From positions 1,922,001-1,986,000 of the forward strand of contig LODT01000037.1 of the NCBI GenBank assembly GCA_001606155.1: a stretch of 64,000 nt of DNA. Direction: 5' to 3'. A program made the position numbers and the translations under genes. The notes under the pieces were generated by a model, which searched no databases, was not told the origin of the DNA, and saw nothing but the letters and a program-made list of their open reading frames with translations. The stretch's first letter is position 1, and each line of letters starts with the position of its first letter. The DNA comes from Tieghemostelium lacteum. Lineage: Eukaryota > Evosea > Eumycetozoa > Dictyosteliales > Raperosteliaceae. Below are positions 45,909-56,000 of this stretch, in pieces.

Positions 45909-46847
45909 ATGAAAGTATTAAATAATTTATTGTGTTTAGTTATTGTTGTTGGAACTATTGTTTCAGGCGACTATGTAAACAATATCTTTTATGAAGACGG
46001 ATATCTAGCTGGTTGTGAAGGACAATTCACTAGTGTACAATCATTTTTGACTGGAATCTGTGGAAATAATAGAATTTACCAATGTGATTATAAGAATAAT
46101 AGAGTTGAAATTCTAGATTTTAGAGATGCATATTGTACTGAATACTCTGGTGTACTTACACAACCATTCAATGAATGTACATACTCTTATTATGTTTTAA
46201 ATTGTAGTGCTCAACCATTTGTTCCTCAACAAGCATCCTATACTCAATACACTTATTCTCAAGATTGTAATTACCAAAAATTACCATTACTAGTTACCAG
46301 TGCTCCAATTAATGTTTGTTATGGTTCCTCCTATACTAGCTATGAGAATTCTTGTAATGGTACAACTCTAACTGAGAACACCTACAGTCCAAATAATCAA
46401 TGGACCACATCTTCTTGTGCTAGTAGTACATGTACTTCTCAATCAACTTATGATGGTACCTCAACTAGTTCAGGTAGTTCTGGAACTGGTGGTTCTCAAT
46501 TCAAGAGTCCAATGGATATCCTTGAGAATTCCCAATCTTCTAGTCAACCAACAACCACATCAACTACATCAACCACCACTACCACTACCACCACTAGTTC
46601 ACAATCTGGTTCAAACAGCCCATCTGGTTCAAACAGCCCATCAGGTTCAAACAGCCCATCAGGTTCAAACAGCCCATCTGGTTCATCATGGACTACTGGA
46701 TCTAATCCAACTGGATGGAGCACTGGTTCATCATCATCAGAAAGTGCAACATGTTTATCACAAAACCTTTATACCACTGTAAACACTCCATTATCCACCA
46801 ATTACCAATGTCAAAATTCTCAGACCATTACAGTTTGTAACCAATAA
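45909..46847 (+). CDS. Secreted Cys-rich protein, paralogue 5 of 5, 312 aa
   Basis: Single exon, opposite strand to the other four copies and separated from them by HIBCH and the methyltransferase. Signal peptide about 1-20 (LLCLVIVVGTIVSG), then DYVNNIFYEDGYLAGCEG. Family landmarks are GICGNNRIYQCDYKNNRVE, YCTEYSG, FNECTYSYYVLNC, QDCNYQKLPLLVTSAPINVC, ENSCNGTTLTENTY, and the final YQCQNSQTITVCNQ. The linker is much longer (about 120 residues), rich in Thr/Ser with a run of T and five NSPSGS units from an 18-bp tandem repeat. Heavy O-glycosylation of that stretch is likely. Function unknown. Confidence 0.88.
   Translation: MKVLNNLLCLVIVVGTIVSGDYVNNIFYEDGYLAGCEGQFTSVQSFLTGICGNNRIYQCDYKNNRVEILDFRDAYCTEYSGVLTQPFNECTYSYYVLNCSAQPFVPQQASYTQYTYSQDCNYQKLPLLVTSAPINVCYGSSYTSYENSCNGTTLTENTYSPNNQWTTSSCASSTCTSQSTYDGTSTSSGSSGTGGSQFKSPMDILENSQSSSQPTTTSTTSTTTTTTTTSSQSGSNSPSGSNSPSGSNSPSGSNSPSGSSWTTGSNPTGWSTGSSSSESATCLSQNLYTTVNTPLSTNYQCQNSQTITVCNQ
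46605..46685 (+). repeat. 18-bp minisatellite, about 4.5 copies, in Cys-rich paralogue 5
   Basis: Tandem copies of TCTGGTTCAAACAGCCCA (one T/A variant position) coding SGSNSP repeats in the linker, in frame. Confidence 0.93.
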
Positions 46848-46941
46848 ATTACTCTTTTATTGTACTCACAATGACGAATTGTAACAATTTACTCCTAATA
46901 ATATTATAACTATTTTACAATACCCTTAATATTTATTACTA

Positions 46942-48159
46942 TTATTCAAATTTTACGAATTTTAAGGATAGTGGATAGGCACCAGGTTGTGTTCTCTGAT
47001 AAAAGACATTCGGTAGCGTTAATGCAATGAGAGTTGGGGGCAACACACCGGGATCTAATGGATGTGTAAACGAATCAAATAAAAGTGTTTCTAACTTTGG
47101 TGGTAATACACCTACTGATAATGGACTATTATATTTGAATAGTGACAAGTTTCTAACACTTTTTGGTAAATGATTTGATTTTAATTGAGTATTACCATCC
47201 ATTGTAAGTTTTAGTGTTATCAAGTCTGAATTTTCATAGTCTGCAAATATCAGTCTATTTATATATATTCTACCTATTATATCCAGATTAGTTAATGATT
47301 TTGGTAGATTATAGTATTCATTTGAATTTGCAAGGTTGTTGACTTTAAGAATCTTTATAGATGGTGATAATGGTGGTTTACAATAGAATAGGTTTAATTT
47401 TAGGTATATAAGATTAGGTAAATGTACATCAATAATTTTTGTATTGTCAAAGATATCTAATGATGTCAATGAACTTGGAAAGCTACCAATCTGGTTCATA
47501 GGTGTTAGATTTAGTTTAAGTTTGGTTAGGTCAATGGGTAACGTTGGTATTGAGGCTTTACCTTTTAAACTTAAATACCTAATGCTATCAGGTAAGCAAT
47601 CAGCATTACATCGAATAGTACCTTTTAGAATCTTTAATGATGAAGGTAGATCAAGCTTTGAAGTAAATGTTTCAACAGTTCCATAAATTCTAAGATACTC
47701 TAATGTTTCTGGTAAATCGCCTGGTCTTATTTTGAGTAAATATCTATCAATTTTTAGTACTTTTAAACTGCTAGGTAAAGAATACTGAAATGAACCATTA
47801 TGATATTCTAATATCAAAACTGATATATTATGAAATAGAAAGAAACCAAGTTTATGTGCATCAGGTAGATTATAATCTCTATAGATCATAGAATGTATCA
47901 GAATATCGTTAAAATTCTCTTTTGAAATTATATTAAAATCTGATTTTTCATGTATGGTTATTTTCTTAAATTTAGATGGCAATGCTATTGTGTTAATAAT
48001 ATCATTATGCTTTTTAAGATATTCTATTGGAAACCTAATAAATTCTATAGACTTTTTGATTGTATAAAAATCTTTGTTTATAGATATAAAATTAATTATA
48101 TCTTTATTCGTTTGTAAATATCCACATATTTCTTTTGTAACAAAGTAGTTAAATGTCAT
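46942..48159 (-). CDS. FNIP/LRR-repeat protein with F-box-like N-terminus, 405 aa
   Basis: Single exon. The first 40 residues (FVTKEICGYLQTNKDIINFI...NKDFY) resemble a degenerate F-box. The rest is a run of about 22-residue repeats with the FNIP/LRR pattern (LPSSLKVLKI, DLPETLEYLRIYG, CLPDSIRYLSLKG, FPSSLTSLDIFD, LPKSVRNLSLF, PLSVGVLPPKLETLLFDSFT, HPLDPGVLPPTLIALTLPNV, TQPGAYPLSLKFVKF). FNIP repeats are greatly expanded in dictyostelids. The protein is probably an intracellular adaptor; no substrate is known. It diverges from the first ankyrin gene across a short spacer (the fossil-like short frame at 48231 begins 71 bp away). Confidence 0.85.
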   Translation of the reverse strand: MTFNYFVTKEICGYLQTNKDIINFISINKDFYTIKKSIEFIRFPIEYLKKHNDIINTIALPSKFKKITIHEKSDFNIISKENFNDILIHSMIYRDYNLPDAHKLGFFLFHNISVLILEYHNGSFQYSLPSSLKVLKIDRYLLKIRPGDLPETLEYLRIYGTVETFTSKLDLPSSLKILKGTIRCNADCLPDSIRYLSLKGKASIPTLPIDLTKLKLNLTPMNQIGSFPSSLTSLDIFDNTKIIDVHLPNLIYLKLNLFYCKPPLSPSIKILKVNNLANSNEYYNLPKSLTNLDIIGRIYINRLIFADYENSDLITLKLTMDGNTQLKSNHLPKSVRNLSLFKYNSPLSVGVLPPKLETLLFDSFTHPLDPGVLPPTLIALTLPNVFYQRTQPGAYPLSLKFVKFE

Positions 48160-48230
48160 TTAAATTATTTTTAAAATAAATTAATTTTATTAAAAATATA
48201 AGAATTTTTGATCAATCAGTTTTTCAAAAG

Positions 48231-48353
48231 ATGGAATATCAATTATATAAAATTGTATTTGGAAATGCAGTAATTTTTAAAAAGATTATCAGTTTTATAA
48301 AGATTAATAATAGAGTTTCTAAAAAGTATCATCAAATTAATAATGGAAATTAA
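48231..48353 (+). other. Short upstream frame conserved with the N-terminus of the second ankyrin gene
   Basis: ATG at 48231 opens a 40-codon frame reading MEYQLYKIVFGNAVIFKKII and ending in TAA at 48351-48353. It aligns with the N-terminus of the downstream paralogue (YQLYKLIFGNCYLYKKVFSY), but it is one base out of frame with the main ankyrin frame starting at 48343. The stretch matching the paralogue's VHWICTNGYFSLLHEKLK is absent. It is either an upstream frame left by a small deletion in this host gene or a 5' coding piece made useless. Confidence 0.6.
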
Positions 48354-50472
48354 AGAACACGTTTATCATTGGTCACCAACATCTATTAATAATATATGTG
48401 AAAGTGGTCAATTAAAGTTACTTGAATATGCCAATGAAATATTACCAGATTGCTATTTCGTAAATACCAGTACTGATTGTGCTGCAACTAATGGGCATTT
48501 AGATATTCTAAAATGGTTATTTAAACATAAACCTGATATAGGATGTACAAATGCTGCAATGGATCATGCTGCTGCAAATGGTCATTTTGAAGTTGTAAAA
48601 TATCTTCATGTAAATAGAAAAGAAGGTTGTACAAACTATGCAATGGATCATGCTGCTGCAAATGGTCATTTGGAAATTATTAAATATCTTCATGAGAATA
48701 GAGATGAAGGTTGTACATGGTATGCGATTGAATCGGCAGCATTATTGAAAGATCATAAACTATCAGTTGATATCTTTAAATTTCTAATTGAACACAAAAG
48801 AATTGAAGAAATTTCATTGAAAACAATTGGAAATCTAGGTTTATCAGGAAATATTCAATTATTTGAATATCTCTACAGAGAAAAGAAATTAATTTCTAAT
48901 ATTCATTTGGGAACATTGAATAGCTGTTGTTTGAATGGAAATTCAGAATTTCTTGACCATTTACTATCAAATGAAACTTTAGATTTTAGTTTTCTGAACA
49001 CCAAAGAAAATTTTGATGATTTAGAAAATCAAAATAACAAGAAATTACTATCTATTAGTGCTTGTAAAAGTGGTCATGTAAATGTCTTAAAAGTTATTCA
49101 TAAGCACAATATGATCATAGGTGATTATTTGTTAGATACTGTAAAAGATGGTCAATTAGATTGTGTTAAATGGCTCTTTGAAAATGGTTTCAATATCCAC
49201 TCTACACATGCTATTAATAATTGTCAATCTTTAGAATCTGTAAAGTATTTCCATGAAATCACTCCATTCAAATGTGATAAAAATTTAGCAGATCACACGG
49301 CTAATAACCCTGATATACTTGAATTTATCTTTGAAAATGATAAACCTTGTTCTACTGATTGTGCAAAGAATGCTTGTAAAATTGGTAATTTAGATAGTAT
49401 TAAACTAATACACCGACATTATCCACTGTCTATTGATATTGTCAGTTGTTATAGTAATGCAGCCATCAATGGTCATTTACATATTCTTAAATATCTAGAA
49501 TCACAGGGATATAAAACCTCACTCTCTATAGATTTGCTTAAAAAAGTAGTAGAATCAGGACATTTCGAAATTTTAAAATATTGGGAAAAAACAGATTTGA
49601 TTGGTAGTAATGAACTTCCTCAAATTGCAAGTTTATCACTACAATACGGCCAATTGGAAATCTATGAATACTTTAAAGATTATGAAACAGATGACATTAA
49701 AAAGAAATTTAATAGCATGTTAAAATCTATTCTAACCAATGATATGGAGTTATTTAATATATTTGATTTGAATGAATTCGTATCGCTTGGTTATCCACTA
49801 CACAGGATGTTCTATGATATTCCACCTAATATTACAGAAAAATTGGTAAAAACCTTTGGAATTGAGATATTTAAATTAGACTTCATGTTAAATTGTGAAT
49901 ATAGACCCCATGATAGTATAAAGTATATTCTATCATTGACCAAAAGGGACAATCTTCCAATATGGTATACTAGTTGTTGTAAAAGAGGTCATGTTCATCT
50001 TATGGATTATATATCAACTTTATATCCAGATATCCTAGATACGGTAATGTTTTCAAATTTAATTATTCTTTCTATTACCAATGGACTAGTAGATTGTTAT
50101 GATTATTTGGTTAAAAAATATAAAGGAAATACGGATACTTTACCTAAACAAATTAGCATTGTTAAAATTTACCAATTAAATTTTTTCACAATGATACAAA
50201 GTATAACTAAACTATTTCCTTCCAGTAATTTTCTTTCGGAATCCCATACATACATTGCATATGAAAACTATAGACTCACTATACTTAAATATCTATACTA
50301 TAGTTGTAACTTTCAACTAAACCCTTCAGAAATAATGACTCAACAAATTCTAAATCTACCAACAAAACAAAAAACAATTGAAAAAATCCAAAATGAAGCC
50401 ATCTCACATCTAAACTCCTACCGAAGTTATGATAATTTTGATTTTTTAGGATTTTATTTTTCTTTTTTTTGA
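48343..50472 (+). CDS. Dictyostelid ankyrin-repeat protein, copy 1, 709 aa
   Basis: Starts at the ATG at 48343, giving a protein that begins inside the family's N-terminal region (HVYHWSPTSINNI). Degenerate ankyrin repeats of the amoeba type follow: ATNGHLDILKWLFKHKPD, AAANGHFEVVKYLHVNRKEG, AAANGHLEIIKYLHENRDEG, and many weaker ones to about residue 600 (GQLDCVKWLFENGF, GHLHILKYLESQGY, GHFEILKYWEK). No catalytic or membrane segment is seen. Such proteins number in the dozens or hundreds in some dictyostelids and their roles are unknown. A 486-bp segment (48528-49013) is almost identical to the neighbour gene, while flanking parts are only about half identical in protein. The true 5' end may be affected by the frame change described at 48231. 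Confidence 0.8.
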   Translation: MEIKEHVYHWSPTSINNICESGQLKLLEYANEILPDCYFVNTSTDCAATNGHLDILKWLFKHKPDIGCTNAAMDHAAANGHFEVVKYLHVNRKEGCTNYAMDHAAANGHLEIIKYLHENRDEGCTWYAIESAALLKDHKLSVDIFKFLIEHKRIEEISLKTIGNLGLSGNIQLFEYLYREKKLISNIHLGTLNSCCLNGNSEFLDHLLSNETLDFSFLNTKENFDDLENQNNKKLLSISACKSGHVNVLKVIHKHNMIIGDYLLDTVKDGQLDCVKWLFENGFNIHSTHAINNCQSLESVKYFHEITPFKCDKNLADHTANNPDILEFIFENDKPCSTDCAKNACKIGNLDSIKLIHRHYPLSIDIVSCYSNAAINGHLHILKYLESQGYKTSLSIDLLKKVVESGHFEILKYWEKTDLIGSNELPQIASLSLQYGQLEIYEYFKDYETDDIKKKFNSMLKSILTNDMELFNIFDLNEFVSLGYPLHRMFYDIPPNITEKLVKTFGIEIFKLDFMLNCEYRPHDSIKYILSLTKRDNLPIWYTSCCKRGHVHLMDYISTLYPDILDTVMFSNLIILSITNGLVDCYDYLVKKYKGNTDTLPKQISIVKIYQLNFFTMIQSITKLFPSSNFLSESHTYIAYENYRLTILKYLYYSCNFQLNPSEIMTQQILNLPTKQKTIEKIQNEAISHLNSYRSYDNFDFLGFYFSFF
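48528..49013 (+). repeat. Near-identical tract shared with 50947-51432 (copy A)
   Basis: 486 bp with no indels and about ten mismatches by eye (about 98%) against 50947-51432; similarity falls sharply at both borders. It codes four to five ankyrin-type units in the same frame in both genes. This is the signature of a gene-conversion tract. Confidence 0.9.
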
Positions 50473-50602
50473 TTAACCCTTAACCCTTTTTAATCAATTA
50501 ATATATTATTAAATTTATAAATAAATATTAAAATTGTATTCTGTGCGATTAGATTTTTTTCTATTTTTTTTTAAATTTTTGATCAAAAATCATTTTCGAT
50601 TA

Positions 50603-52990
50603 ATGAAGGATATATACCAACTGTATAAATTAATTTTTGGTAATTGTTATCTTTATAAAAAAGTATTTTCATATATTAAGGGAACAGGAAAGAAGTATGA
50701 TAAGATCACACATGTACATTGGATTTGCACAAATGGCTATTTCTCATTATTACATGAAAAGCTAAAGAGAAATGAAAAACTATATCATTGGTCTCCACAT
50801 TGTATAGATTTGATATCTACATCGAATAATTTAAATCTATTGATTGATATCAGTAAAATTCTACCAGATTACTATTTCGGTTGTAATAATATGGTTAAAT
50901 CAGCAACTAATGGCCACTTGGGTATTCTCATATGGTTACATGAAAATAAACCTGATATAGGATGTACAAATGCTGCAATGGATCATGCTGCTGCAAATGG
51001 TCATTTTGAAGTTGTAAAATATCTTCATGTAAATAGAAAAGAAGGTTGTACAAACTATGCAATGGATCATGCTGCTGCAAATGGTCATTTGGAAATTATT
51101 AAATATCTTCATGAGAATAGAGATGAAGGTTGTACATCTATTGCAATTGAATCAGCAGCATTATTGAAAGATCATAAACTATCAGTTGATATCTTTAAAT
51201 TTCTGATTGAACACAAAAGAATTGAAGAAATTTCATTGAAAACAATTGGAAATCTAGGTTTATCAGGAAATATTCAATTATTTGAATATCTCTACAGAGA
51301 AAAGAAATTAATTTCTAATATTCATTTGGGAACATTGAATAACTGTTGTTTGAATGGAAATTCAGAATTTCTTGACCATTTACTATCAAATGAAACTTTA
51401 GATTTTAGTTTTCTGGATACCAAAGAAAATTTATCACTTTTGGCAACAATAGCATGTCAAAATGCTCACTTGAATATCTTAGAGGTATTAGATAAACATG
51501 GTAAAATACCAAATATTTATCTATTAGATATTGTAAAAAATAGTCAATATGATATTGTTAGGTGGCTTTTTGAAAAGGGTTATAAGGAACACTCTAAATA
51601 TGCAATGGATAATTGTAGATCATTAGAATCTGTAAAATATTTCCATGAAAACTCTAAAGTTGGTTGCACTAAAAAATTGGCTGATTGTAATTTTAATAAT
51701 CCAGAGATTCTCAGTTTTCTCTTTGATAACCGTGTAGAAGGTTGTAGCACCCAATGTTTTAGAAATGCTTGTGAGTATGGGTGTTTAGAAAGTGTACATC
51801 TAATAGCATCTAAATATCCAAGTGCAATATCCTATAAAAAGTATATGGAATCTGTAAAGAATGGTCATTTGGATATTGCAAAATATCTTGAAAAGAACAA
51901 GCAGGTTAGGTTTTCACAAATAATATCTAATCTCTATGAAATGCTATGGTCAAGAAGAGATGAAGCCATTCGATATTTCTTTGATAACAATGAGGAACTG
52001 GTAAATCAAATTCGATCACATAGAAATGATTATACAACATTGTTAAGGATTTGTATAAAAAATTATATGGTATCAACTTGTGATTATTTAATCAATAAGA
52101 TTGAAGTTAATAATTGCATCTATGGTGAGACCATAAAATCACTCTATATGGAAGACATTGATAATCTCGATCAACTATTAGATGAATTTAATATGCAGTT
52201 GGGAGATCAACTTCCAGATCTATTCTATAAGTCATTGGAAGTTGGTAACATTGAAATTGTAAAGATTCTCATTGGCAAGTTAAAATCAACTGGTAAAATT
52301 AAATCAATTCATCCTATTGCTACTCTCATTGAAATGTGTTTAACAACCTACAATAATGGTGATATTGTTAAACTAATTATTCAAGAAGGTGCATACAAAG
52401 GTTTGCTATTAGTGAACCCAACCTTTTTAAAATTCTGTGAATCTGATGCCTTTCATTTAGCACAATATCTACTAGAGTCTTCAGAAATACACCACCAACC
52501 AACTACCATTGAACATAGTACTTTAATGAGCCTTTTTGAAAGATCATTTAATTATGGTTCTATGCCGCTATTAAATTATCTGATAAAGTACTGCAAATTT
52601 CAACCTACAGAAAAAAATGTCAGTGTATTAACTTGGAAATATCATATACTAAGTTCAAATTGTCTTAGCATGTTCCAATTGGATTCTATTCCATGGAAAT
52701 CTGTAAAATCTATTGCTAGAACAATAACTACCTGTACAGAGCTTAAAACTATTGAAAAATTCATCACTAATTTATGTGCAATAGATAATGTATTTGTAAA
52801 AGCCTCTACACCCAAACCAAATAATTACCTCACTTATTTAGCATGGGATGATGATATGGATATAAAAGAAATTATTCAACGTGATAAAAATGATATTGAT
52901 GATGTATTAGATTACTTAACGGATGACTCTTTAAGTAGTCTTGAAGATGATGAAGAAAATAAATATTTTTTTGCTGATGATTATGAATAA
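50603..52990 (+). CDS. Dictyostelid ankyrin-repeat protein, copy 2, 795 aa
   Basis: The first ATG in the frame is 50603; the frame is open further upstream but only through AT-rich leader without an ATG. The protein begins MKDIYQLYKLIFGNCYLYKK, then HVHWICTNGYFSLLHEKLKR and KLYHWSPHCIDLI, followed by ankyrin-type repeats (ATNGHLGILIWLHENKPD, AAANGHFEVVKYLHVNRKEG, NAHLNILEVLDKHGK, NSQYDIVRWLFEKGY, KNGHLDIAKYLEKNK, VGNIEIVKILIGKLK). The C-terminus is acidic (DDVLDYLTDDSLSSLEDDEE). It is intact where copy 1 is not, so it looks like the better-preserved member of the tandem pair. It converges on the RasGEF gene with about 96 bp between stops. Function unknown. Confidence 0.87.
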   Translation: MKDIYQLYKLIFGNCYLYKKVFSYIKGTGKKYDKITHVHWICTNGYFSLLHEKLKRNEKLYHWSPHCIDLISTSNNLNLLIDISKILPDYYFGCNNMVKSATNGHLGILIWLHENKPDIGCTNAAMDHAAANGHFEVVKYLHVNRKEGCTNYAMDHAAANGHLEIIKYLHENRDEGCTSIAIESAALLKDHKLSVDIFKFLIEHKRIEEISLKTIGNLGLSGNIQLFEYLYREKKLISNIHLGTLNNCCLNGNSEFLDHLLSNETLDFSFLDTKENLSLLATIACQNAHLNILEVLDKHGKIPNIYLLDIVKNSQYDIVRWLFEKGYKEHSKYAMDNCRSLESVKYFHENSKVGCTKKLADCNFNNPEILSFLFDNRVEGCSTQCFRNACEYGCLESVHLIASKYPSAISYKKYMESVKNGHLDIAKYLEKNKQVRFSQIISNLYEMLWSRRDEAIRYFFDNNEELVNQIRSHRNDYTTLLRICIKNYMVSTCDYLINKIEVNNCIYGETIKSLYMEDIDNLDQLLDEFNMQLGDQLPDLFYKSLEVGNIEIVKILIGKLKSTGKIKSIHPIATLIEMCLTTYNNGDIVKLIIQEGAYKGLLLVNPTFLKFCESDAFHLAQYLLESSEIHHQPTTIEHSTLMSLFERSFNYGSMPLLNYLIKYCKFQPTEKNVSVLTWKYHILSSNCLSMFQLDSIPWKSVKSIARTITTCTELKTIEKFITNLCAIDNVFVKASTPKPNNYLTYLAWDDDMDIKEIIQRDKNDIDDVLDYLTDDSLSSLEDDEENKYFFADDYE
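50947..51432 (+). repeat. Near-identical tract shared with 48528-49013 (copy B)
   Basis: Partner of the tract in ankyrin copy 1: same length, same frame. Five of the roughly ten differences cluster within eight bases (around 51138-51146). Confidence 0.9.
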
Positions 52991-53086
52991 AATAAAAAAA
53001 AAAAAAAAAGATACTCGTAATGATGTCTGTTGAAAGGTGTTGTTGTTTTATATATACTATATACATCTATAAATTTCTTTTATTGT

Positions 53087-56000
53087 TTACATTCTTGGTT
53101 CAAGATTTAGAGATATTTGATAGAGTACCTCATCTTCAGCAGTTGGTAAACTATCAAAATAGTTTAGAACCAAATCAGCTTTTGTTTGAACGGATGGAGA
53201 GGGATTACCAAAATCATAAGGAATTCTTTGACATTTCTGAATAATGGAAATGATATTGTGAATAAGTTTCTTTTTAGGCCAATTAATGAGACTATTGATG
53301 GTATCAGGATTACCATCTTCAATAAATGTAAGATCTTTTAGATAGACACCTAGATAAGGTATACAAGGTGGAATGGTTTCAGCCATTCTCTGACGAAACT
53401 CTTTGAAAGAACCTTCCATAGACATGATCTTTTCCAACTCCTCCAGAGTGTGCAAGTACTTTTTAGGTACTTTTCTCCAGGAGAAACGTAGTCTCACCAC
53501 TGAACTATTTCTAATACCTGCCATAAAGGCAGTGAGTAAATGATAATTATTTAGGTCCCTCAAGTGTTGAGAGATCTTTATGAATCTACATATTAATTTT
53601 ACACGTGATTTCAGTTTGGGTTGATTAAGAATTGCAGTGCTAACGGCCGTTGATATCTTATTGAAACGTTCAATCATCTTTAACAGATTAGGTGCCTTGT
53701 ATTGCAATTTAGGTTTACCCCAAGCCTGATTGAGAAATTCAACCGTTTGAATTCTCTTGAATGTTTCATACTCTCGTAGAGTCAATTGTTGTGCTACGAA
53801 TAATTCATCTTCCAGTAGACTAGAGGTTAGTGATGGTAATTTAGCCAATGTATTAGTACGTGTTACATCAGGCATAGCATAAGCTCTCTTCTCTTTTAGA
53901 GCATTATCTATCCATTTATTCAGTTGTGGTACAACCATATGGAATCCATCTTTAGTCAAAACTAGAACAAACTCTGAAAGTCTTTCGAGGAATTTCTCTT
54001 CCAGGCCACCACCAGATGCAGCTTGTGGTGCTTGTTGTTCTAACCAATTCTTTAGGAAAACAATAACATGTAATTGAACTACTGCTTTTTGTTCCTTTTC
54101 TGATTCTGGTACATTATAACGTTCAATTAATTTATCTAATAATAAATCAGAGGTGGCAAATGAGTAATAGGTCATTAATAGAATATTCATTAGTTCACGA
54201 TCCTTTTCAATGTTATTGGTAGCACATTCCAGTAGTTTGTTTAGAGTTGCAGCTCTGATTTGACTTGGGTTATCTGGATCACAAATATAGGTAGAACTAT
54301 CAAATTGTTCTTCCCAGATATTAATCTTATTGTGGTTAAATTGTTCTTGATTGGAATCCTCTTCATCAGCTTGTAGAACATAAATCTTATTCTTTTCAAA
54401 TGAAAATGACTGACCATTCAATGGTTGGAACTGATTTAATTGTGGACCATCAAATGAGTCCAAATGAAATGTACATTTTGATTTCTCAATAGTTGTGTCT
54501 AACCATGTATCATCAATCTCCAAAGCCTCACCCAATGGTAAATGTAGAGGTAACTGTACTGTAATCTGTTTAGATTTAATTGGTAATGGTAAATCAATCT
54601 TAAATTCATGACCCATAGTTGAAACACTATGACGTGTTTCCTCATCAGAATGATCTGAATCTGATACTGATAGTTTTTCTAGTGTTGGGAGTGCTTCACT
54701 ATTTATCAAAACTGTAGTTGTTGGATTGGTTGATGTCTGATCATTAAGAGATTCACTATCAACTACAGTAATGGTAGGATTCTTAAATAGTGCTTCATCA
54801 ATAAACAATTGAACTGGTGATGGTCTAACTGCAAATCTTAGACAAACTCTAGTATTAATTCTATAGTGATAGAGTGGATAACCTTTTTCTAACCATTCTG
54901 GTTTTCTCTTTTGTTTATCCTCCAAATTAAAATCATCTGATTGTCTGTCTATATAGATACCATAATAGGATAAATTGATATTATTATTGGTAGCATCAAC
55001 AACTTTTTCAGAGATCTCTTGGAAAATCTTTTCAGTAGGAGACATTAGATCAAATCTAAAGTGTTCAAAAGAACCATCGGCAAATTTCAATTTGACAACC
55101 TTTGGTCTGGGTTTCAGTATTACAGTACTCTTTGGATCTTTAAATATCTCATAGTCATGAAGTTTCTCCAGTGGTTCCAACCAGTATCCATCTGATCCTT
55201 GGGCACCCCATGCCATCGATGAATTATAAAGTCCAAAATCATCAGAATCCAAACAAAACTTTCTATCAATATCTGGTAAATGTTTTTTAACTAAATGACT
55301 GACTAAACCTGAGCATGTCATTGTTGGATCCATAGGTTCCTCGGCCATATATCTATTGGCATGTAATGGAGAGGATTTTGGAATCATATCTCTAACTTGT
55401 TCGAGTGATACTCTAACTTTCCAAGGCATCATTTTTAGTCTATACTCTTTGAATGGGAATAACATGGTAGAGAGTCTATTCTTTTTAGGTGATGCTTCAG
55501 TTGGTGATGATTGACCACGAGTATTAATATCAAATATATATTCATCATCACGCAGGAATCTACCAGAACCATTATCAACCACATATAGACCCCATTCACC
55601 AAGTTCTTTTAGATTGGAATTTGAAGACAATAATGAACGTATAACATCACATGCTTGTGATTTTCTTAAGATTGGTACAGATACTTCTTTGGTTTGGGGT
55701 TGATCAAGACTAATCTGATCACCACCAATAGATACCAAAACTACAATCTTTGATTCTAAATTTTGGAAAGATGTAGAATCTTTGAGATTTGATAATGTAG
55801 GTGGAGATGAATCGTCTTGGAAATCTTTTCTAGGTGATAGTGGTGGTAGAGTGACCATTGGTTTAGAGGAATCATCATCTTCTTCATTATCATCTTCAGA
55901 TAATTGAGTGTCCTGTAGATATGATGATTGAGTATCATCATCAACCATAGAGGATTCAAATGATTTCATTTCCATTTCTAGTAGTTTCCAAGAACCAGTT

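Noticed and set aside
48326-48355. Mini-intron that might join 48231 to the main ankyrin frame
   Set aside because: GTATC...AAAG gives only about 30 bp and the join is out of frame.
50534-50602. Hydrophobic N-terminal extension of ankyrin copy 2
   Set aside because: It begins at TTG in AT-rich leader; the ATG at 50603 matches the N-terminus preserved in copy 1.
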